In this document: one piece after another, positions 17,937 through 25,774 of the stretch
Layout of the letters: each line of letters starts with the position of its first letter
Numbering within the stretch: position 1 is the first letter of the stretch
Made by a program: the position numbers and the translations under genes
DNA from: Bradyrhizobium sp. Ce-3
GTDB taxonomy: Bacteria; Pseudomonadota; Alphaproteobacteria; Rhizobiales; Xanthobacteraceae
Direction of reading: 5' to 3'
DNA length: 64,000 nt
Assembly: GCF_022835695.1 (NCBI RefSeq)
Contig: NZ_BQUV01000002.1
Coordinates: 124,001-188,000 of the forward strand
The notes under the pieces: model-generated
Seen by the model: only the letters and a program-made list of their open reading frames with translations
Databases searched by the model: none
What the model was told of the DNA's origin: nothing

Positions 17937-19358
17937 TCACTCGCCCTTCAGCCGCTGGCCCTCATGGACCCGGACCTGGTCGGCGCCGCGGCTGCCGGCC
18001 GAGGACAGCCGCAGCGTGCTGAGCACGGCGCCGACGGCAGCAAAGCCAACACCGACCATCAGCGAGATCCGTGTGCCGTCGGCCGGATAGCGTGCCAGCA
18101 GGAGCGCCACCAAAGCCGCGCCGATGGTCTGTCCGAGCAGGCGCGCGGTGCCCAGCATGCCGCTGGCGCCACCCGAGCGCTCGCGCGGCGCAGCAGCGAT
18201 CATGGTGCGGTTGTTCGGGGTCTGGAACAGGCCGAAGCCGGCGCCGGCCAGCGCCATCCGCCAGATCACGTCGATCGGCGTGGCGTTGGCCGGCATGAAC
18301 GCCAGCGTGCCCAATCCGGCCGCGAACAGCAGCAGGCCGATGCCGCCGAGCAGGCCGGCCGGATAGCGCTCGACCAGCCAGCCGGCGAGCGGGGCGGCGA
18401 AGGCGACCGCGATCGGCCACGGTGTGATCAAGAGGCCGATCTGCACCGCGGAATATCCGAAATGGTTTTCGAGATAGAACGGCATCGCGACGAAGGCCAG
18501 CATCTGGCCGCAGAACGAGGCGATCGAGGTGCCGATCGAGAGCGCGAAGATCGGTATCCGCAGCAGGTCGACCGGCAGCAGCGGCGAGGGCAGATGTTGT
18601 TGCCGGCGGTACAGCAGATGCGAGGCGACCGCGGCAATGGCGAACTCCAATGCGCACAGATACAGCGCCTCGCCGTGGCCGGCGCTGTCGATCGCGCTGA
18701 TGCCGAATCCGAACGCGATGGCGCTCATCGCGGCGCTCTGCCAGTCGAAGGCGTGAATCGCCGGCAGGGTATGCGGCAGGAAGCGCCAGCCCAGCGCCAG
18801 CGTGACGATGCCGAGCGGGACATTGATGGCGAACAGATACGGCCAGGTCCCGACCGCCAGGATGAACGAGGCGATGGTCGGGCCGACCGCGGCCGAGATC
18901 GCCACCACCAGCGCGTTGACGCCGATGCCGCGGCCGAGCTGCGAATGCGGATAGATGAAGCGGACCAGCGCGGTGTTGACGCTGAGGATCCCGGCCGCGC
19001 CGAACCCCTGCAGGATGCGGGCGATGGTCAGCAGCGGCAGCGTATGCGACAGCGCGCAGAACAGCGACGCCAGCGTGAACAGCAGCAGTCCGGCCAGATA
19101 GACGCGGCGATAGCCGATGATCTCGCCGAGCGAGGCCAGCGGCAGCAGGGAGATCGTGATCGCCAGCTGATAGCCGTTGACTATCCAGATCGAGAACGCC
19201 GGGCTGGCGTCAAGATCCCGGGCAATGGTCGGCAGCGCGACATTGGCGATCGAGCCGTCGACGACGGCCATCACCAGGCCGAGCGCGATCGTGAGAATGG
19301 CCCAATTGCGCTGCGGCTGCGGCAGCCCGTCGGGATGCTCGATGATCGCGGACGACAT
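17937..19358 (-). CDS. MFS transporter, DHA2 (14-TM drug exporter) family
   Basis: Inner-membrane proton-driven exporter of 473 residues. It starts WAILTIALGLVMAVVDGSIANVALPTIARDLDASPAFSIWIVNGYQL, the signature of EmrB/QacA-type (DHA2) antiporters including the D-x-x-I-x-N-V-A-L-P motif in TM1. The motif-A loop reads LGEIIGYRRVYLAGLLLF, and ARILQGFGAAG matches TM4. About 14 hydrophobic segments can be counted. No EmrA-like partner or local regulator is present. Substrate cannot be assigned. Confidence 0.9.
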   Translation of the reverse strand: MSSAIIEHPDGLPQPQRNWAILTIALGLVMAVVDGSIANVALPTIARDLDASPAFSIWIVNGYQLAITISLLPLASLGEIIGYRRVYLAGLLLFTLASLFCALSHTLPLLTIARILQGFGAAGILSVNTALVRFIYPHSQLGRGIGVNALVVAISAAVGPTIASFILAVGTWPYLFAINVPLGIVTLALGWRFLPHTLPAIHAFDWQSAAMSAIAFGFGISAIDSAGHGEALYLCALEFAIAAVASHLLYRRQQHLPSPLLPVDLLRIPIFALSIGTSIASFCGQMLAFVAMPFYLENHFGYSAVQIGLLITPWPIAVAFAAPLAGWLVERYPAGLLGGIGLLLFAAGLGTLAFMPANATPIDVIWRMALAGAGFGLFQTPNNRTMIAAAPRERSGGASGMLGTARLLGQTIGAALVALLLARYPADGTRISLMVGVGFAAVGAVLSTLRLSSAGSRGADQVRVHEGQRLKGE

Positions 19359-19508
19359 GTCGTGGAGTGGCTCTCGTTTCCAGCATTGCGGAGCTTACCG
19401 CATGCTGGATTAGCCCGGCCTTTGCAACCCCGAATGCCGGATGCCGGCCGCGTTCGAAACGAGGGCGGGGAGCCGCAGGCTGCAGCTCCGGGAGCCGCAA
19501 AAAGCGGC

Positions 19509-19862
19509 TCAGCCCTGGCCGAGCAGCTCCTTGATGCGGCGCTGCAGCTGCCGCTTCTTGATCTCGCTGCGGCGGACCCGCTCGTCGAGATCGCTGATCG
19601 GCGTGTCCGAGGTCATGATGCGGAAGGCGAGGCCGACCTTGTTGGCCTGCCGCCAGATCAGTCGCGCCAGGAACGAACGCCCCTTGCGCGCGACGCTGAG
19701 GTTCATCTCGTCCGGCAGGCGGGTGGCGTCGCCGAATTCGACGCAGGCGCCGCCCTCGCTGATATTGCGGACGACGCAATCCATCGTCGAGCCGCGCTCA
19801 TTGATCTCCGCAACCGCACCGTAAAACACCTTGTCGCGTGGGCTCTGGCGCCGGTCCTGCAT
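19509..19862 (-). CDS. PilZ domain protein
   Basis: A 117-residue single-domain PilZ protein, a candidate cyclic-di-GMP receptor. The N-terminus MQDRRQSPRDKVFYGA carries the RxxxR motif and NISEGGACVEF the (D/N)xSxxG motif, both needed for nucleotide binding. The C-terminal 35 residues are charged (VRRSEIKKRQLQRRIKELL), probably a helix. The start is fixed by TTAGGAGGATTTCCC directly before the ATG. Relevant to c-di-GMP because the diguanylate cyclase PleD is also in this window, though far away. Confidence 0.9.
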   Translation of the reverse strand: MQDRRQSPRDKVFYGAVAEINERGSTMDCVVRNISEGGACVEFGDATRLPDEMNLSVARKGRSFLARLIWRQANKVGLAFRIMTSDTPISDLDERVRRSEIKKRQLQRRIKELLGQG

Positions 19863-20021
19863 GGGAAATCCTCCTAAATTAACGGCAGAACTGTACCGGT
19901 CCGGACCCGCGAAAAGAAGGGTACCAACGGAACCCGTTGCAGTTAGTGTAAATTGTTTGCATCTGTGAAGGTCCGGATTCCCCACTATTTTGCGCCGCAA
20001 AGCAGCTCCGGATCCTTGTTT

Positions 20022-20089
20022 TGACGCGCTTCTTCACGCAAACCGGCATCCACCTCGCATCAAGTGCGGGCCCGTCCCGAAAACGCGTT
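20022..20089. repeat. Dispersed palindromic repeat, family F copy 1
   Basis: TGACGCGCTTCTTCACGCAAACCGG begins an element that ends near GAAAACGCG; a related copy lies at 56670-56721. The end overlaps the stop codon of the AraC-type gene on the minus strand. Arms GCG-TTC and GAA-CGC are complementary. Confidence 0.6.
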
Positions 20090-21044
20090 AATTCGGCAGC
20101 CGGCTGTGCCGCCAATCGCGCGGCGACAGGCCGTAATGCTCGCGGAACACGCGGCCGAAATGCGAGAGATCGTTAAAGCCCCAGGCGAACGCGATCTCGC
20201 CGATGTGGCGATGCGCGTGTGCCGGCGAGGCGAGGTCGCGCTTGCAGCGCTCCAGCCGCTGCGCCAGCACGAAGCGCTGGAACGAGGTGTCCTCGTCGGC
20301 CAAAAGGCTGTTGACGTAGCGCGGCGAGATGCCAAGTGCCGCGGCGGTCTCGGTGAGGCCGAGCTCGGGGTTCGGCAGGTGCGCGAGCACATGCGCCTTC
20401 AGCCGGTAGAGCAGGGCGGAGCGATGGGTCGAGGCCGGCAGCGCGGCGCCGCCGAGCCGCTCGCTGATCGCCATCGCGAGCAGGTCGGCGGCCTGATCGG
20501 CGAGGCGGATCGCATTGTCAGGCTCGAGCCTGTCGGCGATCTCGGAAAGTCCCGAGATGAACTGCCAGGCCAGCCGCTGCACCGGACGATCCGACGTGAA
20601 CGTGGTCGCGGTGAGGCCCTGCGTGCCGGCAAAGCGCCGGTGCAGCATCTCGCGCGGCACCTGGAAGATGGTCTGCGTGAAGTCGTCGTCGAAGCGCAGT
20701 TCGTAGGGCCGGGTGGTGTCGTAGAACGCGAACTCACCCGGCCGGATCACCGTCTCGCGGCCGTCCTGCAGCACGCCGCCCGCGCCAGTTCGCCCGAGTG
20801 CGAACAGAACAAAATCCTCGCTGGTGCGTGCGATCCGTGACGGCGTGCGCAGCACCCGTTGCCGGCCCGACGAGACGACGGAGCATTTCACCGCGCCGAG
20901 TTGCGCGCTGGTGATGGCGCCGTGGAAGGCGGTGCCAAGATCTGACTTGCAGTCGAGCTGCACGAACACGTCGCAAACGATGTCGCGCCAGAGCGCCAGG
21001 CGCCGATGCGTGGGCGCGTCGTCCGTGGAGAACAGGGCCGGCAT
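20088..21044 (-). CDS. AraC-family regulator of nitrilase/aldoxime genes (predicted)
   Basis: A 318-residue regulator with an N-terminal cupin-like AraC-binding domain (residues about 1-200: FVLFALGRTGAGGVLQDGRETVIRPGEFAFYDTTRPYEL) and a C-terminal double helix-turn-helix (LGLTETAAALGISPRYVNSLL, IGEIAFAWGFNDLSHFGRVFREHYGLSPRDWR). It is divergent from the nitrilase gene across about 220 bp. AraC-type activators such as NitR control nitrilase genes in Rhodococcus, so an aldoxime- or nitrile-responsive activator is the best reading. That role is inferred from context. The gene's 3' end overlaps a dispersed repeat. Confidence 0.88.
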   Translation of the reverse strand: MPALFSTDDAPTHRRLALWRDIVCDVFVQLDCKSDLGTAFHGAITSAQLGAVKCSVVSSGRQRVLRTPSRIARTSEDFVLFALGRTGAGGVLQDGRETVIRPGEFAFYDTTRPYELRFDDDFTQTIFQVPREMLHRRFAGTQGLTATTFTSDRPVQRLAWQFISGLSEIADRLEPDNAIRLADQAADLLAMAISERLGGAALPASTHRSALLYRLKAHVLAHLPNPELGLTETAAALGISPRYVNSLLADEDTSFQRFVLAQRLERCKRDLASPAHAHRHIGEIAFAWGFNDLSHFGRVFREHYGLSPRDWRHSRLPN

Positions 21045-21263
21045 GATTTCCTCCCTTCACGAGTGCAAACGCTGGCGACGCGAACAAAGCAAGCTTCGTA
21101 CCGGTGACGGCCGGGGGAATCTCCTCCGCAGTCGAATTTTCCTTCCGTCCTGGTCGAACGGCGTCCCCGGTCCCAAGGCAGCATGATGTCAGAAGCGGCT
21201 GCGGCCGATCAAGACCGAACCGGCCCCGGATTGCCAAGTCCGGCCGGCCGCGAGGAGGACATC

Positions 21264-22271
21264 ATGGGCATCGAACATCCGAAATATCGCGTTGCGGTGG
21301 TGCAGGCGGCGCCCGCCTGGCTCGATCTCGACGCGTCGATCGCCAAGTCGATCGCGCTGATCGAGGAGGCCGCCGCCAAGGGTGCAAAGCTGATCGCGTT
21401 CCCCGAGGCCTTCATCCCCGGCTATCCCTGGTACATCTGGCTGGACTCGCCGGCCTGGGCGATCGGCCGTGGCTTCGTGCAGCGCTACTTCGACAACTCG
21501 CTGAGCTACGACAGCCCGCAGGCCGAGAAGCTGCGGCTCGCGGTCAAGAAGGCCGGCATGACCGCGGTGCTCGGCCTGTCCGAGCGCGACGGCGGCAGCC
21601 TTTATCTCGCGCAGTGGCTGATCGGACCCGACGGCGAGACGATTGCAAAACGGCGCAAGCTGCGGCCGACCCATGCCGAGCGCACCGTCTATGGCGAGGG
21701 CGACGGCAGCGACCTTGCGGTGCACGACCGCCCCGGCATCGGCCGGCTCGGCGCGCTGTGCTGCTGGGAGCATCTGCAGCCGCTCTCGAAATACGCGATG
21801 TACGCCCAGAACGAGCAGGTCCATGTCGCGGCCTGGCCGAGCTTCTCGCTGTATGATCCGTTCGCGCCGGCGCTCGGCTGGGAGGTCAACAATGCGGCCT
21901 CGCGGGTCTACGCCGTCGAGGGCTCCTGCTTCGTGCTGGCGCCCTGCGCCACGGTCTCGCAGGCGATGATCGACGAGATGTGCGACCGCGACGACAAGCA
22001 CGCGCTGCTGCATGTCGGCGGCGGCCACGCTGCGATCTACGGGCCGGACGGCAGCTCGATCGCCGAGAAACTGCCGCCCGACCAGGAAGGGCTGCTGCTG
22101 GCCGATATCGATCTCGGCGCGATCGGGGTCGCCAAGAACGCCGCCGACCCGGCCGGGCATTATTCGCGGCCCGACGTCACGCGTCTGCTGCTGAACAGGA
22201 AGCCCTCCAAGCGCGTCGAGCACTTCGCGCTGCCGCTCGATATCGAAGAGATCGACGCGGCCGCGAGCTGA
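21264..22271 (+). CDS. Nitrilase
   Basis: Hydrolyses organic nitriles directly to carboxylic acid and ammonia. The 335-residue product has the full catalytic triad: E48 in AFPEAFIPGYPWY, K132 in RRKLRPTHAER and C167 in LCCWEHLQPL. The CWEH motif and family length place it with true nitrilases rather than amidases. The frame is open upstream to 21183, but ATG 21264 (MGIEHPKYRVAVVQAAP) has GAGGAGGAC in front and matches the conserved start. The next gene, 30 bp on, is an aldoxime dehydratase, so the substrate is probably the nitrile it releases (aryl-aliphatic or aliphatic); the exact substrate is not readable. Confidence 0.95.
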   Translation: MGIEHPKYRVAVVQAAPAWLDLDASIAKSIALIEEAAAKGAKLIAFPEAFIPGYPWYIWLDSPAWAIGRGFVQRYFDNSLSYDSPQAEKLRLAVKKAGMTAVLGLSERDGGSLYLAQWLIGPDGETIAKRRKLRPTHAERTVYGEGDGSDLAVHDRPGIGRLGALCCWEHLQPLSKYAMYAQNEQVHVAAWPSFSLYDPFAPALGWEVNNAASRVYAVEGSCFVLAPCATVSQAMIDEMCDRDDKHALLHVGGGHAAIYGPDGSSIAEKLPPDQEGLLLADIDLGAIGVAKNAADPAGHYSRPDVTRLLLNRKPSKRVEHFALPLDIEEIDAAAS

Positions 22272-22301
22272 ACGCACGACATCCAACCGGAGGCGACTGC
22301 C

Positions 22302-23354
22302 ATGGAATCCGCGATTCCCTCTCACTTGCAGACCGCGCGCTCCCGTCATCGTCGCGTGCCCGACGATTACGCGCCGCCTTATCCGTCCTTCGTCGCGCGC
22401 CACAAGCCCGCGGTGGCACGCGTGATCATGGCCTATTTCGGCGTGCAAGTTCGTGGCGAGCCGACTGCCGCGATGACTGATGCGCTGGCATCGATCGCAA
22501 AGCGCTTTGCCGGCGACAACGGCCCGACGCATTGGGACCGTGCGCACTATGTCGACCAGGCCGGCTTCACCAACGTCGTCTCGGTCGCCTATTGGGACGA
22601 TGCTGCCCGCTTCGACGCCTGGTTCGAAGGTGCGCGCGAGGCCTGGACTGGCGGCGGCGCCAGCGATGGCGTCGGCCGCTTCATCGAGGTGCTGCGGCCG
22701 CATGTTGAGCGCTACGAGACGCTGTTCTCGTCGCTCGGCCGTCCGGAGGGCGTTGCCGTGCTCGCCGACGGCATGAGCGGAGAGGTGCAGGAGCATGCAT
22801 ACTGGGGCGGCATGCGCGACCGCATCCCGCTGTCGCAGACCGACGCGATGTCGCCGGGCGGCGAGCCGCGCGTCGTCCGCGACGGCGCGCGCATCCGCGT
22901 GGTCGCGCATGACAATCTCTGCCTGATCCGCTCCGGCCAGGACTGGAGCGACACCGAGGCCTCGGAGCGCAAGATGTATCTCGACGATGTCGAGCCGGTG
23001 CTGCGCGAGGGCATGGATTTCCTGCGCGACGACGGCGTGCCGATCGGCTGCTACGCCAACCGCTACATGCGCGTGGTCGATGCGGAGGGACGGCCGACCG
23101 AAAAGTCCTATGGCCAGAGCTGGTGGAAGAGCCTCGCGGCGCTGGAGCGCTGGGCGGAATCGCATCCGACCCATGTCAGGATCTTCGGCGCGGCGATGAA
23201 GTATCTGTCCACGCTGGGGCCCGCCGCCAAGCTCAGGCTGTATCACGAGGTCACGGTCGCCGCCGCCGACGAGCAGTTCTTCGAATATCTCGGCTGCCAC
23301 GAGCGGACCGGCATGCTGGGCGCGGCGCAGGTCGCGGCGGCGCCCGCGACCTGA
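22302..23354 (+). CDS. Aldoxime dehydratase (heme enzyme, Oxd family)
   Basis: Heme-dependent dehydration of aldoximes (R-CH=N-OH) to nitriles in the cytosol. The 350-residue protein has hallmark Oxd segments: RRVPDDYAPPYPSFVAR near the start, the middle stretch MSGEVQEHAYWGGMRDRIPLSQTD, SWWKSLAALERWAESHPTHVRIF, LYHEVTV (H315) and LGCHERTGM (H333). Conserved histidines in this C-terminal part serve as heme ligand and catalytic base in characterised enzymes; I have not mapped their numbering exactly. The start has CGGAGGCGAC upstream. Cotranscription with the nitrilase 30 bp before forms the aldoxime-nitrile-acid pathway. Confidence 0.93.
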   Translation: MESAIPSHLQTARSRHRRVPDDYAPPYPSFVARHKPAVARVIMAYFGVQVRGEPTAAMTDALASIAKRFAGDNGPTHWDRAHYVDQAGFTNVVSVAYWDDAARFDAWFEGAREAWTGGGASDGVGRFIEVLRPHVERYETLFSSLGRPEGVAVLADGMSGEVQEHAYWGGMRDRIPLSQTDAMSPGGEPRVVRDGARIRVVAHDNLCLIRSGQDWSDTEASERKMYLDDVEPVLREGMDFLRDDGVPIGCYANRYMRVVDAEGRPTEKSYGQSWWKSLAALERWAESHPTHVRIFGAAMKYLSTLGPAAKLRLYHEVTVAAADEQFFEYLGCHERTGMLGAAQVAAAPAT

Positions 23355-23514
23355 TACGGGCCTCCTGGCGGGCGCCCCTGCCAAAATATCGAAAACAACC
23401 CCATGCACAGTAGCCGGCGGGCGGCCGGCGTTCGACACGCAACTTGACTCGGCGGGCAACTCAGGGGTATTGTTCTATTATTCCGAAATCGTGCAGCCCC
23501 TCAGCTTGCTCGCT

Positions 23515-23619
23515 GTCGTCACCCGCGCAAGCGGGTGATCCAGTATTCCAGAGACGGCAGTGCTTGAGCCGAGGGGCCGCGGCGTACTGGATCGCCCGGT
23601 CGAGGCCGGGCGATGACGG
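23515..23619. repeat. Dispersed palindromic repeat, family A copy 1
   Basis: About 105 bp: two hairpins (ACCCGC-GCAA-GCGGGT and CGCCCGG-TCGAGG-CCGGGCG) joined by CCAGTATTCCAGAGACGG and GGCCGCGGCGTACTGGAT. The ends GTC(G/A)TC and GATGAC are mutually complementary. Other copies are at 25653, 39489 and 54988. The 312-bp spacer 23355-23666 holds this element and otherwise nothing I can identify. Confidence 0.85.
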
Positions 23620-23666
23620 CGGTGGATGACGGTATAGCCGCACATCCTCTCACGTGAGCCAAACTT

Positions 23667-24516
23667 CTACGGCCGCAGCCGGCCGCCGCGTTCGGTGATC
23701 GCCTGCGCCAGCTCGGCCGCCGGGCCGCGTCTGGTCCGGCGCGCGGTGCGGACCACGAATTCGACGCTGCCGAGCGGCGGCAGGCCTGATGCCGGCATCG
23801 CTTCCAGTCCGTCCGGGATCAGGCCCTGCGCCTGCGGCGTGATGCCGAGGCCGGCCAGCGCCGCGGCGCGCAGGCCACTGAGGCTGCCGCTGGAGCAGAC
23901 GATGCGCCAGGGCCGTCCGAACCGCTCCATCGCCTCCAGCACCACGCTGCGGCTGACGCTCGGCGGTGCATAGAGGATCAGCGGCAAGGGCTGCTCGGGA
24001 TCGAGCCGCGTGCCCGGCGCGCCGGTCCACACCAGGCGGTCCTGCCACCAGCTGTCCCAGCGCGTCGCCCGGACGCCGCTTGCCGAGCACGAGATCGAGC
24101 TCGCCGGCGTCGAGTTGCTGGTACAGCACCGCGCTCAAGCCGATCGTCAGTTCGAGATCGACCTGCGGATGGCGGCGGACGAAGTCGCGCAGCAGATCCG
24201 GCAGGCGGGAGCTTGCAAAATCCTCAGCGGCGCCGAACCGGACTTTTCCGCGGACCTGCGACCCCGCAAAGTAGTCACGGGCGCGGGCATTGGCCTCGAG
24301 GATCGGACGCGCAAAGCCGGTCATCGCCTCGCCGTCGGCGGTGAGCACCACCGAATGGGTGTCGCGCACGAACAGGCGGCGGCCGGCGGCGGCCTCGAGC
24401 TTGCGAATGTGCTGGCTCACCGTCGACTGCTTCAGGCCGAGGCGGCGGCCGGCCTCGGTGAAGTTCTCCGTCTGCGCCACGGTCAGGAAGGTTTCGAGCT
24501 GGGTGGGGTCGAGCAT
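23667..24516 (-). pseudogene. LysR-family regulator interrupted by a frameshift
   Basis: The N-terminal half is a clear LysR protein (LDPTQLETFLTVAQTENFTEAGRRLGLKQSTVSQHIRKLEAAAGRRLFVRDTH plus the first half of the ligand domain up to LDLVLGKRRPGDALG). There the frame runs into non-LysR sequence. The true C-terminus continues in another frame from about 24055: DSWWQDRLVWTGAPGTRLDPEQPLPLILYAPPSVSR to GGRLRP. Skipping one base in the CCC at 24056-24058 (plus strand) joins the halves. It is therefore a one-base frameshift, either real or a sequencing error. The start at 24516 (MLDPTQL) is the conserved one. Divergent from the transporter gene. Confidence 0.8.
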
Positions 24517-24530
24517 ATGCCGGCGATCCG

Positions 24531-24549
24531 TCATTACATAACGTAATGA
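24531..24549. promoter_or_regulatory. Inverted repeat between LysR gene and transporter gene
   Basis: TCATTACATAACGTAATGA has perfect 7-bp arms and a 5-base centre, and contains the T-N11-A pattern of LysR operators. It lies 15 bp upstream of the preferred LysR start and 74 bp before the transporter start, so it is placed to serve both. Confidence 0.6.
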
Positions 24550-24622
24550 CAATAACATCGGTAAGTGCGGTTCACAATCGGCGTTGGCGGCGCCACTTTC
24601 GGGTCAAGGAAAGGAAGCCACC

Positions 24623-25636
24623 ATGACCACCACCCGCCTGCGCTCATTCGTACCCGTCGACCCCTACATCGCCGCCATCGTCGGGATGGTCGGCCTTGCC
24701 ACGCTGCTGCCGCTGCACGGGCAGGGCACCGTGATCGGCGGCTATGCCACCGATGCTGCGATCGCGCTGCTGTTCTTCCTGCACGGCGCCCGGCTGTCGA
24801 CGTCGGAGGCGTTGGTCGGTGCCCGGCACTGGCGGCTGCATGTCGTGATCTTCCTGTCGACCTTCGCCCTGTTCCCGCTGCTCGGGCTCGCGGCCCACGC
24901 GCTTGCGCCGCATCTGCTGACGCCGGCGCTGTGGGCGGGCGTGATCCTGATCTGCATCCTGCCGTCGACGGTGCAATCGTCGGTCGCCTTCACCTCGATC
25001 GCGCACGGCAACGTCTCCGCCGCGCTGTGCTCGGCGACCGCCTCCAATCTGCTCGGCATCGTCGCGACGCCGCTGCTGGCGGGCGTGCTGCTCTCGAGCC
25101 ATGGCGGCTTCTCCGGCAATGCGGCGCTCGACATCGTGGTGCAGCTGCTGCTGCCGTTCGTGGCGGGGCAATTGTCGCGGCCGCTGATCGGTCGTTGGGT
25201 CGAGCGGCATCATGCGATGCTCGGCCTGGTCGACCGCGGCTCGATCCTGCTGATCGTCTACACCGCGTTCAGCGACGGCGTCAGCCACGGCATCTGGCAC
25301 CAGGTCAATGCCACCCAGATGGCGATCGTGCTTGGCCTCGATGCGCTGCTGCTGGCGACCGTGCTGCTGATCACCCATTTCGGCAGCCAGCTGCTCGGCT
25401 TCTCCCGTGCCGACCGCATCGCCATCATGTTCTGCGGCTCGAAGAAGAGTCTGGCGAGCGGGCTGCCGATGGCGAGCGTGCTGCTCGCCGGACAGTCGGT
25501 CGGCCTGATCGTGCTGCCGCTGATGCTGTTCCACCAGATCCAGCTGATGACGTGTGCGGCGCTGGCGCGGCGTTATGCGGGCAGCGACGACACGGCCTCA
25601 CACGATGCGGTGCCCGTGCTCGTGAAGGCGCACTGA
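24623..25636 (+). CDS. SBF-like (bile acid:sodium symporter family) transporter
   Basis: Inner-membrane transporter of 337 residues with about nine or ten hydrophobic segments. It matches the SBF-like CPA family (YfeH type): DPYIAAIVGMVGLATLLP, DAAIALLFFLHGARLS, ILPSTVQSSVAFTSIAHGNVSAALCSATASNLLG and FCGSKKSLASGLPMA, the last two being family signatures. The start has AAGGAAAGGAAGCC upstream. It is divergent from the broken LysR gene with a T-N11-A operator between. Substrate unknown; related proteins move organic anions or are uncharacterised. A dispersed repeat follows 17 bp downstream. Confidence 0.88.
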   Translation: MTTTRLRSFVPVDPYIAAIVGMVGLATLLPLHGQGTVIGGYATDAAIALLFFLHGARLSTSEALVGARHWRLHVVIFLSTFALFPLLGLAAHALAPHLLTPALWAGVILICILPSTVQSSVAFTSIAHGNVSAALCSATASNLLGIVATPLLAGVLLSSHGGFSGNAALDIVVQLLLPFVAGQLSRPLIGRWVERHHAMLGLVDRGSILLIVYTAFSDGVSHGIWHQVNATQMAIVLGLDALLLATVLLITHFGSQLLGFSRADRIAIMFCGSKKSLASGLPMASVLLAGQSVGLIVLPLMLFHQIQLMTCAALARRYAGSDDTASHDAVPVLVKAH

Positions 25637-25652
25637 GCGAGACCTCTCCACT

Positions 25653-25759
25653 CGTCGTCCCCCGGCTTGACCGGGGGACCCAGTACGCCGCGGCTTCTCA
25701 GTGACTCACTGACGTCTCTGGAATACTGGATCGCCCGGTCAAGCCGGGCGATGACAGCG
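25653..25759. repeat. Dispersed palindromic repeat, family A copy 2
   Basis: Two hairpins, CCCCCGG-CTTGA-CCGGGGG and GCCCGG-TCAA-GCCGGGC, with the internal family-A words CCAGTACGCCGCGG and CTCTGGAATACTGGATCGCC. Orientation is opposite to copy 1. It fills the space between the transporter gene and the converging GrdB-like gene. Confidence 0.85.
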
Positions 25760-25774
25760 TAAATCGGGTCAGCC

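Noticed and set aside
15367-17940. 857-codon minus-strand frame opposite clpA
   Set aside because: Composition is Arg/Asp/Leu-rich with no domain; clpA on the plus strand is certain.
21189-23459. 756-codon minus-strand frame across nitrilase and Oxd genes
   Set aside because: Antisense shadow of two well-supported enzymes; no family signature.
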